Assembly (NCBI RefSeq): GCF_000617845.2
Contig: NZ_DF820425.1
Span: forward strand, 565,690 to 629,689
Direction: 5' to 3'
Source of the DNA: Bradyrhizobium sp. DOA9
GTDB taxonomy: Bacteria; Pseudomonadota; Alphaproteobacteria; Rhizobiales; Xanthobacteraceae
Length of the DNA stretch: 64,000 nt
The translations under genes were made by a program, and so were the position numbers. This document shows positions 56,622-64,000 of this stretch, piece by piece. The notes beneath the pieces are model-generated. The model was not told the origin of the DNA, did no database searches, and saw nothing but the letters and a program-made list of their open reading frames with translations. The first letter of the stretch is position 1. The number at the start of each line of letters is the position of its first letter.

Positions 56622-57485
56622 ATGAGCAAGCGGGCCAAACGCCGGAAGGTCGAGACGATCGCACTGCCGATGGCCGCGCGCGTTGGAATTGGCGTCGTGG
56701 CCGTCGCCGCCTTGGGGTACGGCCTGCTGGCACGCCCGGGGAGCGTGCAGCCGGTGCGGAAGCCGTCCGCGCCCCAGGCGATGGCATCGTCAAGTCCGGT
56801 CTACGTGGCACCTCCTATTCATGCAGCAGCGCCCGCGCCGGCGGCGATTCCGCCTCCGGCGCCGCTGGTCGAGCCGCCCAAAGCCGACGCCGACGTTCCC
56901 GGAGCCTTGGTCCGGCAGGTGGTCGACTACGCCAGCCACCAAACGCCGGGCACGGTGATCATCGATACCCGGAACACGTTCCTCTATCTCGTCCTGAACG
57001 ACACGCAGGCGATGCGCTATGGCATCGGTGTCGGCCGCGAAGGTTTCGCGTGGTCCGGCGAGCAGACCGTGGCGCGCAAGGCAGAATGGCCGGACTGGCG
57101 CCCGCCTGCGGAGATGGTCTCGCGTCAGCCCTATCTGCCGCGGTTCATGGCGGGCGGGCCCGGCAATCCGCTCGGCGCCCGGGCGATGTATCTCGGCGAG
57201 ACCGAATATCGCATTCACGGCACCAACAAGCCGGAGACGATCGGCAAGCGGGTATCGTCCGGCTGCATCCGCCTGACAAACGAGGACGTCACCGACCTCT
57301 ACGAGCGGGTGAAAGTCGGCGCGAAGGTGATCGTGCTTCCGACCAATGCGGCGCGCCGACCATCGCAAGGAACGCCGCCCGACGCCGCATCCCGATCGCC
57401 GGACCCGGCCTCGCCGTCGAACCGGCCGCCCGCAACCAGCGCGCAAGTGCCCTCATCCGGACCGAAGATCGCCGAGGTGCAGTAG
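56622..57485 (+). CDS. L,D-transpeptidase (YkuD/ErfK family)
   Basis: 287 residues from the ATG at 56622. An N-terminal membrane anchor (about 18-37) is followed by a Pro/Ala-rich spacer and the YkuD domain. The catalytic pair is His199 ('YRIHGTNKPETIG') and Cys215 ('SSGCIRLTNEDV'). It makes 3-3 peptidoglycan cross-links or attaches proteins in the periplasm. The C-terminus is a disordered Pro/Ser tail. It is a single gene. Confidence 0.9.
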   Translation: MSKRAKRRKVETIALPMAARVGIGVVAVAALGYGLLARPGSVQPVRKPSAPQAMASSSPVYVAPPIHAAAPAPAAIPPPAPLVEPPKADADVPGALVRQVVDYASHQTPGTVIIDTRNTFLYLVLNDTQAMRYGIGVGREGFAWSGEQTVARKAEWPDWRPPAEMVSRQPYLPRFMAGGPGNPLGARAMYLGETEYRIHGTNKPETIGKRVSSGCIRLTNEDVTDLYERVKVGAKVIVLPTNAARRPSQGTPPDAASRSPDPASPSNRPPATSAQVPSSGPKIAEVQ

Positions 57486-57523
57486 CGCGCGCTCGCACGT
57501 CCTGCTCGCAAAGGGATTGGCGT

Positions 57524-57542
57524 TGCGCCCATTTTGGGCGCA
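57524..57542. promoter_or_regulatory. Inverted repeat between the transpeptidase gene and higB
   Basis: Perfect 7-bp arms TGCGCCC and GGGCGCA around ATTTT, 15 bases before the higB start. It is probably the HigA operator. Without a T-run it is a poor terminator for the upstream gene. A second small palindrome CCGCATGCGG (57554-57563) covers the start codon. Confidence 0.5.
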
Positions 57543-57557
57543 TGCTAGCGTTGCCGC

Positions 57558-57884
57558 ATGCGGATCATAGCCCGGCGTACGTTGCGGGAGTTCGTCGAGG
57601 CGCGGCGAGGACATAAGGACCACGCCGCCCTCAAAGCTGCCCTCGATGCCTGGTTCGATGAGACCAAGAAGGCGCGGTGGTCCAGCGCCGCGGACATCAA
57701 ACGCAGCTACGCGACCGCCAGCATCATCTCGGCAGATCGCGTCGTCTTTAACATCAAGGGAAACGACTATCGACTCGTCGCCGCCATTGATTTCGAGAAG
57801 AGCATCGTGTGGATCAAATGGATCGGCACGCACCGAGACTACGACAGGATCAACGTAAGAGAGGTTCGACATGGCGAGGACTGA
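57558..57884 (+). CDS. higB: HigB-type toxin
   Basis: 108 residues, the HigB/RelE-like mRNA interferase family ('KAALDAWFDETKKARWSSAA', 'FNIKGNDYRLVAAIDF', 'WIGTHRDYDRI'). It would cut mRNA on ribosomes. The order toxin then antitoxin, with a 14-base overlap with the next gene, is standard for HigBA. Confidence 0.88.
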   Translation: MRIIARRTLREFVEARRGHKDHAALKAALDAWFDETKKARWSSAADIKRSYATASIISADRVVFNIKGNDYRLVAAIDFEKSIVWIKWIGTHRDYDRINVREVRHGED

Positions 57885-58251
57885 GATCAAGCCGATTCGG
57901 ACGAAACGGGATTATGAGGCCGCCCTCAAGGAGGTGGAGCGCCTCTGGGGTGCCAAGTCGGGCACACCAGAGGGCGACCGGCTGGATGTGCTCGCGACGC
58001 TGATCGATGCATACGAGGCTGTGCATTACCCAATGGATCCACCTGACCCTATTGAGGCCATCAAGTTTCGGATGGAGCAGCAAGGGCTCACCCGGCGGGA
58101 CCTGGAAGAGATCATTGGGACGCGCACCCGCATCGCCGAGGTTTTGAACCGAAAACGCGGGCTATCGATCACGATGATCCGGCGCCTTCACGAGCGCCTT
58201 GGCATCTCCGCAGACGTCCTGATCAGGCCTAGTCGAAAAAAGGCGGCCTAG
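57871..58251 (+). CDS. higA: HigA-type antitoxin
   Basis: 126 residues. The N-terminal toxin-binding part is followed by an Xre-type helix-turn-helix near 70-115 ('GLTRRDLEEIIGTRTRIAEV', 'LNRKRGLSITMIRRLHERLG'). It neutralises HigB and represses the operon, probably through the inverted repeat at 57524. Confidence 0.88.
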   Translation: MARTEIKPIRTKRDYEAALKEVERLWGAKSGTPEGDRLDVLATLIDAYEAVHYPMDPPDPIEAIKFRMEQQGLTRRDLEEIIGTRTRIAEVLNRKRGLSITMIRRLHERLGISADVLIRPSRKKAA

Positions 58252-58369
58252 TGAACGTGACGGCAGCTCGCGGCGAGAGACCGAGAGCGCCCGGGAGATC
58301 GGGCTCCGCGCAATATCTTTACTCGAACTGAGTCTCGCCACACCGGCCGATGGCCGCTAGATTGCCTTC

Positions 58370-59392
58370 ATGAAGAAAATCGGATTCCTCTCGTTCGGGC
58401 ACTGGACGCCCTCGCCGCAATCCCGGACGCGCTCTGCCAGCGATACGCTGCTGCAATCGATCGAGCTGGCGGTCGCGGCCGAACAGTTAGGTGCCGACGG
58501 CGCCTATTTCCGCGTCCACCATTTCGCGCGGCAGCTGGCCTCGCCGTTTCCGCTGCTTGCGGCGGTCGGCGCGAGGACGAGCCGGATCGAGATCGGCACG
58601 GCCGTGATCGACATGCGCTACGAGAACCCGCTCTACATGGTGGAGGACGCCGGCAGCGCCGATCTCATCGCCGGCGGACGGCTGCAGCTCGGCATCAGCC
58701 GCGGCTCGCCCGAGCAGGTGATCGACGGCTGGCGCTATTTCGGCTATCGGCCGGCCGAGGGCGCGAGCGATGCCGACATGGGGCGACGCCATGCTGAGGT
58801 CTTCCTCGACCTCCTGCGCGGCGAAGGATTCGCCGAGCCCAATCCGCAGCCGATGTTTCCCAACCCGCCCGGGCTGCTGCGCCTGGAGCCGCATGCGCAG
58901 GGGCTGCGCGAGCGGATCTGGTGGGGCGCCGGCTCGAACGCGACCGCCGTGTGGGCGGCCAAGCTCGGCATGAACCTGCAGAGCTCGACGCTGAAGAACG
59001 ACGAGACCGGCGAGGCCTTTCACGTGCAGCAGGCGGCGCAGATCCGTAGCTTTCGCGCGGCGTGGAAGGAAGCCGGCCACGGCCGCGAGCCCCGCGTCTC
59101 CGTCAGCCGCAGCATCTTCGCGCTGATCGACGATCGCGACCGCGCCTATTTCGGCGGCGAGCGCGGCAGCGAAGACCAGATCGGCTTCATCGACCCGCGC
59201 ACGCGCGCGATCTTCGGTCGCTCCTATGCGGCCGAGCCGGACGTGCTGATCGAACAGCTGCGCCAGGACGAGGCGATCACCGAGGCCGACACGCTGCTGC
59301 TGACGATCCCGAACCAGCTCGGCGTCGACTATTGCGCGCATGCGATCGAGGCGATTTTGACGCATGTGGCGCCGGCGCTGGGGTGGCGTTGA
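58370..59392 (+). CDS. LLM-class flavin-dependent oxidoreductase
   Basis: 340 residues, complete. It is a luciferase-like TIM barrel with 'GADGAYFRVHHFARQLASPF', 'RIEIGTAVIDMRYENP' and 'GRLQLGISRGSPEQV'. It would use reduced FMN to oxidise an unknown substrate. It is a single gene between the HigBA pair and the VOC gene. Confidence 0.88.
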   Translation: MKKIGFLSFGHWTPSPQSRTRSASDTLLQSIELAVAAEQLGADGAYFRVHHFARQLASPFPLLAAVGARTSRIEIGTAVIDMRYENPLYMVEDAGSADLIAGGRLQLGISRGSPEQVIDGWRYFGYRPAEGASDADMGRRHAEVFLDLLRGEGFAEPNPQPMFPNPPGLLRLEPHAQGLRERIWWGAGSNATAVWAAKLGMNLQSSTLKNDETGEAFHVQQAAQIRSFRAAWKEAGHGREPRVSVSRSIFALIDDRDRAYFGGERGSEDQIGFIDPRTRAIFGRSYAAEPDVLIEQLRQDEAITEADTLLLTIPNQLGVDYCAHAIEAILTHVAPALGWR

Positions 59393-59504
59393 GTGCGGTG
59401 CGTGCCCGGAGCTTGGGACCGGGAGACAGGATCACGCGCCCGTGCCGCGCTATGCTATCCTGTCTCCTCCACAACGAGCTCGCCACCATTCGCCGGGCCG
59501 CGCG

Positions 59505-59903
59505 ATGAATCAGCGTCTGTCCCTCGTTAGTCTCGTGGTCGCCGACTATGACGAAGCGATCGCCTTCTTCACGGGCACCCTTAACTTCGAGCTTTGCGAG
59601 GACACGCCGCTCGGCGGCGGCAAGCGCTGGGTGACGGTGCGGCCGCGCGGCAATCCGGGTTCTGGCCTGCTCCTGGCGCGGGCAGACGGTCCGGCGCAGA
59701 CGGCGCGCATCGGCGACCAGACCGGCGGACGCGTCTTCCTCTTCCTGGAAACGGATGATTTCGAGCGCGATCATGCGCGCATGATGGCGGCGGGCGTACG
59801 TTTCGTCAGACCGCCGCGGCACGAGCCCTATGGCATCGTGGCGGTTTTCGAAGATCTGTGTGGCAACCGCTGGGACCTCATCCAACCGTCCAGCCGCGAT
59901 TGA
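59505..59903 (+). CDS. VOC family (glyoxalase-fold) protein
   Basis: 132 residues from the ATG at 59505. It has paired beta-alpha-beta-beta-beta modules ('LVVADYDEAIAFFTGTLNFE', 'FEDLCGNRWDLIQP') typical of glyoxalase/bleomycin-resistance-like proteins, with the metal-ligand Glu possibly in 'VFEDLCGN'. The substrate is unknown. It lies 112 bases after the LLM gene. Confidence 0.87.
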   Translation: MNQRLSLVSLVVADYDEAIAFFTGTLNFELCEDTPLGGGKRWVTVRPRGNPGSGLLLARADGPAQTARIGDQTGGRVFLFLETDDFERDHARMMAAGVRFVRPPRHEPYGIVAVFEDLCGNRWDLIQPSSRD

Positions 59904-59940
59904 CGCCCGACGCAGCCATAACGATGGCAGCGCGCTGATG

Positions 59941-59976
59941 CTTGATGATTGACATCAAGACATCAGATCCTATATG
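59941..59976 (+). promoter_or_regulatory. Promoter and inverted repeat of the VapBC-like operon
   Basis: Arms CTTGATG and CATCAAG (59941-59959) with 5 bases between overlap a TTGACA (-35, 59949-59954). After 16 bases comes TATATG (59971-59976). The predicted start site is only about 2-4 bases before the ATG at 59986, so the mRNA may be leaderless, and the repeat is a likely antitoxin operator. Confidence 0.6.
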
Positions 59977-59985
59977 TTTTGATGC

Positions 59986-60231
59986 ATGAGAACGACGCTG
60001 ACCATCGACGACGACGTCGCGGCGCAACTCAGGCGGCTGCGCCGCCATGGCGACCTCAAATTCAGGGACCTCGTCAACGAGGCATTGCGGCGGGGCCTGC
60101 GGGACATGAACCAGGCGCCGCGAAGGCGCGAGGTCTTGCGTACCCGGGCCTTCGACATGGGTAAGCCACTCATCAACATCGATAACGTCGCGGAAGCGCT
60201 GTCGCATCTCGAAGGCGATGGCTTCAAGTGA
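59986..60231 (+). CDS. VapB-like antitoxin (ribbon-helix-helix)
   Basis: 81 residues. 'MRTTLTIDDDVAAQLRRL' then 'KFRDLVNEALRRGLRDM' is a ribbon-helix-helix DNA-binding antitoxin, with a C-terminal toxin-binding tail ('FDMGKPLINIDNVAEAL'). The stop overlaps the toxin start as GTGA. Confidence 0.87.
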   Translation: MRTTLTIDDDVAAQLRRLRRHGDLKFRDLVNEALRRGLRDMNQAPRRREVLRTRAFDMGKPLINIDNVAEALSHLEGDGFK

Positions 60232-60659
60232 TCCTTGTTGATGCGAACATTCTTCTTTATGCCTGCAATTCGACGGCCGATCTGCACGCCGAAAGCCGCA
60301 AGTGGCTGGACGAGAAGCTGAATGGAACGGCTCGCGTGGGACTGCCGTGGCCAAGTCTGCTCGCATTCCTGCGCATCGCAACGAACCCAAGAGCGTTTCG
60401 CAAGCCGCTGAGCATCGCGGACGCGTGGGAGCAGGTTTCGAGCTGGCTCTCTGCGGAAACGGTCTGGGTGCCCGAACCAGCTGAGCACCACGCCGCTGTG
60501 TTAGGCAAGCTCCTGGCGCTTCCCGGCATTTACGGAAATCTCGTTCCGGACGTTCATCTTGCAGCGCTCGCGATCGAGCACGGGCTCACCCTGTGTTCGA
60601 CCGATGGAGACTTTGCGAGATTTCCGGAACTCACCTGGTTCAATCCGCTTGCCGCGTGA
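60228..60659 (+). CDS. VapC-like PIN-domain toxin
   Basis: 143 residues from a GTG at 60228. PIN-domain acidic residues are seen in 'MILVDANILLYA' (Asp5), the 'LVPDVHLAALA' segment and 'CSTDGDFARF'. It is expected to be a Mg-dependent RNase. It is coupled to the RHH antitoxin by a 4-base overlap. Confidence 0.88.
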   Translation: MILVDANILLYACNSTADLHAESRKWLDEKLNGTARVGLPWPSLLAFLRIATNPRAFRKPLSIADAWEQVSSWLSAETVWVPEPAEHHAAVLGKLLALPGIYGNLVPDVHLAALAIEHGLTLCSTDGDFARFPELTWFNPLAA

Positions 60660-60675
60660 CGCGCTCCCAGCGCGC

Positions 60676-61995
60676 TCACCCCGTCTTCGTCCCCGTGATG
60701 ACGGCCAGCGCCTCGACGAGGCGGTCGAGATCGGCCTCTTCGGTGAACAGCGCCGGGGTCACGCGGATGCACTGGCCCTTCGCAACGCCGGCGCGGCGCA
60801 CGGTCATGATCCTGTAGCTGTCCCGAAGCTTCGCGACGATGGCCTCGTTGTCGGCCTTTCCGGTCTTGCCGGCGAGACGGAAGGACGTGATCGCACCATA
60901 GGAGCCGGCTTCATCCGGCGTCAGGATCTCGATGTCCCTGAATCCGCGGACGCGGCTCACCCAATAGTCGCGCAAATGGCGCAGGCGCGCCTGCTTGGCC
61001 GCCGGGCCGATCTGCTGATGCAGCGCCAGCGCCGTCGGCACCGTCAGCACCGTGGCGAAATTGACCGTGCCGGTATGCACCCGCGAGCGGATGTCGCTTT
61101 CCGGAAAATCCTCGTCGCCCATGTCGCGATCGATGGCCGCGAGGCGATCCTTCCTGATGTAGAGGAAACCGACGCCGAGCGGCGCGCCGATCCATTTGTG
61201 CAGATTGAATCCGACGAAATCGGCCTCGAGCTCGCTCACCCGGAAGTCGAGCTGTCCCCAGGAATGGGCGGCATCGACGATGGTGTCGATGCCCTTGGCC
61301 TTGGCCATGCGGGCGATCTCGGCGACTGGCATGACGAAGCCGGTGCGATGGCTGACATGGGTGAGGAGCAGAAGCCGCGTCCTCGGATTCGCCTCGATGG
61401 CGCGGGCATAGGCATCGAGCACCGCCTGGCGGGTCGCGGGCTCCGGCAGGTTGAACTTGACCACGTCGACGCCGCGGCGCGCCTTCAGCGCGTTCATCGC
61501 ATATTGCATCGAATCATAGTCGAGATCGGCATAGAGCACGCCATCGCCCGGCTTCAGCCTGTTGTAGCCGCCGATCAGGAGCTGAAGCGCTTCGGTCGCG
61601 CCGCGGGTGAGCGCGATCTCCTCCGGCAGCGCGCCGACCGCCTCCGCCACCTTGGTGCGCACCGCCTCGAAATCCGTGCCCGCACGCAGCCGCGCGTAAT
61701 AGGTGTTCTGATAATTGACCATGTCGGACTGGCGGATGAACTCGCGCCTGACGGGCTCGGCCATGATGCCCCAATAGCCGTTCTCGAAATTGACCACGTC
61801 GGGCGTGACGGCATAGAGCCCCTTCACGGCCGCCCAATAGGGCTTGTCGGTTACGACAATGGCCGCCGGACCGGTCGGCTGCGGCGGAAGGCTCTCGGCG
61901 GCAAAGACGGGCGCCGCAAGCGGCGCCACAGCCGCGGCCGCAAGGCCCTTGAGCATCGCGCGGCGGTCCGCCGAAATCCTCTTGATCGATTGCAT
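60676..61995 (-). CDS. Tat-exported class V aminotransferase-fold PLP enzyme
   Basis: 439 residues. The Tat-type leader ('DRRAMLKGLAAAAVAPLAAP', about 33 residues) is followed by a class V PLP fold resembling isopenicillin-N epimerase-like enzymes ('LTRGATEALQLLIGGY', 'VDAAHSWGQLDF', PLP-Lys in 'GFNLHKWIGAPLG'). A periplasmic PLP enzyme is unusual. The substrate is unknown. It converges with the vapC-like gene. Confidence 0.87.
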   Translation of the reverse strand: MQSIKRISADRRAMLKGLAAAAVAPLAAPVFAAESLPPQPTGPAAIVVTDKPYWAAVKGLYAVTPDVVNFENGYWGIMAEPVRREFIRQSDMVNYQNTYYARLRAGTDFEAVRTKVAEAVGALPEEIALTRGATEALQLLIGGYNRLKPGDGVLYADLDYDSMQYAMNALKARRGVDVVKFNLPEPATRQAVLDAYARAIEANPRTRLLLLTHVSHRTGFVMPVAEIARMAKAKGIDTIVDAAHSWGQLDFRVSELEADFVGFNLHKWIGAPLGVGFLYIRKDRLAAIDRDMGDEDFPESDIRSRVHTGTVNFATVLTVPTALALHQQIGPAAKQARLRHLRDYWVSRVRGFRDIEILTPDEAGSYGAITSFRLAGKTGKADNEAIVAKLRDSYRIMTVRRAGVAKGQCIRVTPALFTEEADLDRLVEALAVITGTKTG

Positions 61996-62451
61996 GTCAG
62001 CTCTCCCCAGAACGTTTTCGAGCGAAGCGCCGTCGGGCTCGCATCAAGAGAACGCGCCAAACAACAATCCGGAGCTCCGTGCCGACGTCATTGGAACGGA
62101 GCCCCGGCGCGCCGGGAAAAGAGCAACGGATGATGCAGCTGAGATGACCGGAGCATGACAATGCGATGATCGGAACGCCGACGCCGCGCTTCAGATCGAA
62201 GCGAATCGCGCGGAAGTCTACGGAAGTCGAACCATTTCGCGAGCCATCGAGTCCGGCGCTGGCGGCGACAGCGGCGTCCTCGCCGGGCAGATGAACGGTG
62301 AATGAATGAACGCGATGTGCGTTGCGGCGCGGAACTGCACCAGGCCACATCGATGCGTCAGCGTGTCCGAAGAAGGAACGTTTGCGCGATTACCAATTTA
62401 TCCCGTGCCTGATTGGCGATTTGATTTTTGGAAACCCTGGAGGAAGTGAAC
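61996..62451. other. Intergenic region without a convincing gene
   Basis: A 456-base gap between divergent genes. Small open frames here are not convincing. It must hold the promoter of the secreted-protein operon, and an AGGAAG ribosome site precedes 62452. Confidence 0.45.
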
Positions 62452-62955
62452 ATGAGGATCCTGAAGCTCTCTGCGGCTGCGGCCGCGCTGCTGGCCGGCA
62501 CGGCGCTCGCAGTTGCGCAATCGAGCTCGACGATCGGTACCGGTGGCTCATCGGCCGGCGGCGGCACCAGCAACTCCACCGTAGGCACCGGTGGCTCTTC
62601 GGCTGGCGGCAGCGGATCGGGCTCTGCATCGACGCTCGGCACGGGCGGTTCGTCGGCCGGCGGCGGCACCAGCTCTTCGACGGTTGGCACCGGCGGCTCC
62701 GCGGCGGGCAGCGGTTCGGGCAGCGGCTCGGCCTCGACGCTCGGCACCGGTGGCTCGTCGGCCGGCGGCGGCAAGAGCTCGTCCAGCGTCGGCACCGGCG
62801 GTTCTGCGGCGGGCAGCGGCTCCACCGTTGGCCAGTCCGGCGCGTCGAAATCGCCCGGCACGGGCGACGGCAAGTCCGGCAGCCATGCCAGCGACATGGG
62901 CCTCGAGAAGGGCAAGGGCCACAACAAGGACGAGTGGAAGAAGGACAAGAACTAG
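62452..62955 (+). CDS. Secreted Gly/Ser-rich repeat protein A
   Basis: 167 residues from the ATG at 62452, with a GGAGGAAG ribosome site. A signal peptide (about 24 residues, cleavage after 'ALAVAQ') is followed by six copies of a GTGGS motif, usually as GTGGSSAGGG or GTGGSAAGSG with S/T linkers. The C-terminus is charged ('GLEKGKGHNKDEWKKDKN'). No known domain. It is the first of three adjacent small secreted proteins of similar composition. Confidence 0.8.
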   Translation: MRILKLSAAAAALLAGTALAVAQSSSTIGTGGSSAGGGTSNSTVGTGGSSAGGSGSGSASTLGTGGSSAGGGTSSSTVGTGGSAAGSGSGSGSASTLGTGGSSAGGGKSSSSVGTGGSAAGSGSTVGQSGASKSPGTGDGKSGSHASDMGLEKGKGHNKDEWKKDKN

Positions 62956-63011
62956 TCCGATCCGGGGAGCGGCACGCGCCGCTCCCTTTCGTCCATTGAG
63001 GAGGAGCCGCA

Positions 63012-63365
63012 ATGAACAAGGCAATCGTTGCGATCACGGTGCTCGCCCTGACGGGGAGCGCTGCATCGGCAGAGACCATGGAAAAGACCGGAAAGACGAG
63101 CTCGGGCGCAACCTGCAAGGTCACCGTTGAGAAGCATGCAGACGGCAGCATCACCGCCGCCGGCGCATCGAGCTCGGGCACGACGGGCTCGACCGCATCG
63201 AGCGGCTCGCTTTCGAGCTCGAGCTCGGCCGGCGGATCGTCGGTCAATGTGCAGGCAGGCGGCGGCAACGTCTCGAGCTCGTCATCGACAGCGGGCGGAC
63301 CTGGCTCCACCAGCGCCAGCACCATCACCGTCAACGGCTGCACGATCTCGACCTCGTCGCCTTAG
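63012..63365 (+). CDS. Secreted Ser/Gly-rich protein B
   Basis: 117 residues. A signal peptide ('MNKAIVAITVLALTGSAASA') precedes a short folded-looking part with a Cys ('GATCKVTVEKHADGS'), a Ser/Gly-rich centre and a C-terminal 'ITVNGCTISTS' with a second Cys that could form a disulfide with the first. No known domain. It lies 56 bases after protein A. Confidence 0.75.
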   Translation: MNKAIVAITVLALTGSAASAETMEKTGKTSSGATCKVTVEKHADGSITAAGASSSGTTGSTASSGSLSSSSSAGGSSVNVQAGGGNVSSSSSTAGGPGSTSASTITVNGCTISTSSP

Positions 63366-63393
63366 ACACGAAGCCATCGAAAAGAGGATGAAC

Positions 63394-63822
63394 ATGAGAA
63401 CGCTTCTTACGACCTCGGCGGTCGCGCTTCTGCTTGCCGCTACTTCACCATCGCTGGCGCAGACCAGCATCACCGGCGGCAGCGGCGGCTCGGCCGCGGC
63501 GGGCGGCACGTCCGCCTCCACGGTCGGCACCGGCGGCACGTCCACCTCCGCGACGGGGCGCACCGGCTCCTCGATCGCGGCCGGCGGCAGCGCGGCTGCC
63601 GCCAGCGGCAAGACGCAGACCGGCGTCAACATGAACAAGGGCAACGGTCCGGTGCTGAACTCCAACGCCCGCGCCCAGGCTCATGACGGCGGCACGTTCA
63701 GCCGCTCGCACACGCGCACCAAGGTCAAGGCCGGCGAGGAAGTCGGCTCGACCACCAAGACCATGTCGCATGTGCCGGGCTCGAAGCCGACCATGTCACG
63801 GACGACGACGACGGCGCGCTAA
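63394..63822 (+). CDS. Secreted Gly/Ser/Thr-rich protein C
   Basis: 142 residues from the ATG at 63394, chosen because AAAGAGG sits 6 bases upstream (an ATG at 63388 would be too close). A signal peptide ('MRTLLTTSAVALLLAATSPS') precedes a 'TVGTGGTSTSATG'-type repeat part and a basic Thr/Ser-rich C-terminus ('TRTKVKAGEEVG'). It shares the GTGG motif with protein A. The terminator follows. Confidence 0.78.
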   Translation: MRTLLTTSAVALLLAATSPSLAQTSITGGSGGSAAAGGTSASTVGTGGTSTSATGRTGSSIAAGGSAAAASGKTQTGVNMNKGNGPVLNSNARAQAHDGGTFSRSHTRTKVKAGEEVGSTTKTMSHVPGSKPTMSRTTTTAR

Positions 63823-63852
63823 AGAATCGTGCGGCCCTATTCCTCACGACCT

Positions 63853-63880
63853 GCTGCCCGGCTTGCCCGGGCAGCTTTTT
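63853..63880 (+). terminator. Rho-independent terminator of the secreted-protein operon
   Basis: Perfect 9-bp arms GCTGCCCGG and CCGGGCAGC with a 5-base loop, followed by TTTTT. It lies 30 bases after the protein C stop. Confidence 0.85.
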
Positions 63881-63907
63881 CCGTCTTGTGACTTTTCCGT
63901 CTTGTGA
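63877..63907 (+). repeat. Tandem 16-bp duplication after the terminator
   Basis: TTTTCCGTCTTGTGA occurs at 63877-63891 and again at 63893-63907, a perfect copy 16 bases apart. It is probably slippage. Confidence 0.8.
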
Positions 63908-63913
63908 TCCGGC

Positions 63914-64000
63914 TCAGCCACCATGCAGGCTGCGGCTGATCCGGGTCACGACGGGATCCCATCGCCGCTTCTGGGCGGCCGGATAATTGATCAGAACGCA
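63914..64000 (-). CDS. C-terminal end of a minus-strand gene (partial)
   Basis: The minus-strand frame is open from the window edge to a TGA at 63914-63916, 28 residues ending 'TRISRSLHGG', including 'INYPAAQKRRWDPVV'. The composition is protein-like and the upstream terminator would separate it from the convergent secreted-protein operon. Too short to identify. Confidence 0.4.
   Translation of the reverse strand, partial: CVLINYPAAQKRRWDPVVTRISRSLHGG

Noticed and set aside
57524..57542. Terminator of the L,D-transpeptidase gene
   Set aside because: The stem is short and has no T-run; an operator for higBA fits better.

Overview
The window is a high-GC, gene-dense alphaproteobacterial chromosome segment. 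A Bradyrhizobium or near relative is the best guess. The basis is the gene families present (orphan Bug-type solute receptors, ABC_sub_bind receptors, a full phn C-P lyase locus, an Irr-like box), CTGTCAT-type Pho boxes, and dispersed palindromes that I associate with that genus. No rRNA, tRNA, CRISPR array, prophage or intact insertion sequence was seen.

Layout. 1-5.4 kb: the tail of a luciferase-like monooxygenase, then a minus-strand catabolic run (amidohydrolase, RidA-like, HpaH-like hydratase, FAH hydrolase, flavin reductase, Bug receptor) divergent from an IclR regulator. 6.6-11.6 kb: metY, an alpha/beta hydrolase, a histone-tail-like DUF6496 protein, a sulfonate receptor and an SDR. 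11.8-26 kb: a complete phosphonate locus. It holds phnGHIJKLMN on the minus strand, divergent phnF, the transporter phnCDE1E2, and a second Pho-box-linked operon on the plus strand (hexapeptide acyltransferase, a second PhnM-like hydrolase, a 2H-type phosphoesterase). 26-45.7 kb: SBP56/methanethiol oxidase with a membrane partner, two DHDPS-family aldolases, a chemoreceptor, enoyl-CoA hydratase with MarR, serA, a DUF433/DUF5615 toxin-antitoxin pair, a multi-rhodanese protein, a TonB siderophore receptor with PepSY partner, an FAD oxidase with GntR, and a YgiQ radical SAM protein.

45.7-52.4 kb looks like an accessory patch. It has visibly lower GC, wider gaps, degenerate dispersed repeats and single genes (ABC_sub_bind receptor, DUF4188, MaoC, arylamine N-acetyltransferase, SnoaL-like). 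52.5-55.6 kb carries the most unusual gene: a 1000-residue protein with a degenerate response-regulator receiver, a LuxR HTH, hydrophobic segments and an exact 60-residue tandem repeat. 55.7-64 kb has small membrane proteins, an L,D-transpeptidase, HigBA and VapBC-like toxin-antitoxin pairs, an LLM monooxygenase, a VOC protein, a Tat-exported class V aminotransferase-fold enzyme, and a three-gene set of small secreted Gly/Ser-rich proteins ending in a clear terminator.

How it fits together. The phn locus encodes phosphonate import (PhnCDE), C-P bond cleavage (PhnGHIJKL) and downstream ribose-phosphate handling (PhnM, PhnN). No phnP is present, and the 2H phosphoesterase is a plausible substitute. 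Control appears dual: Pho boxes for phosphate starvation, and a perfect 11-bp inverted repeat between phnG and phnF for PhnF. Several regulator or antitoxin genes have operators or promoters that reach the start codon, which suggests leaderless, autoregulated transcripts.
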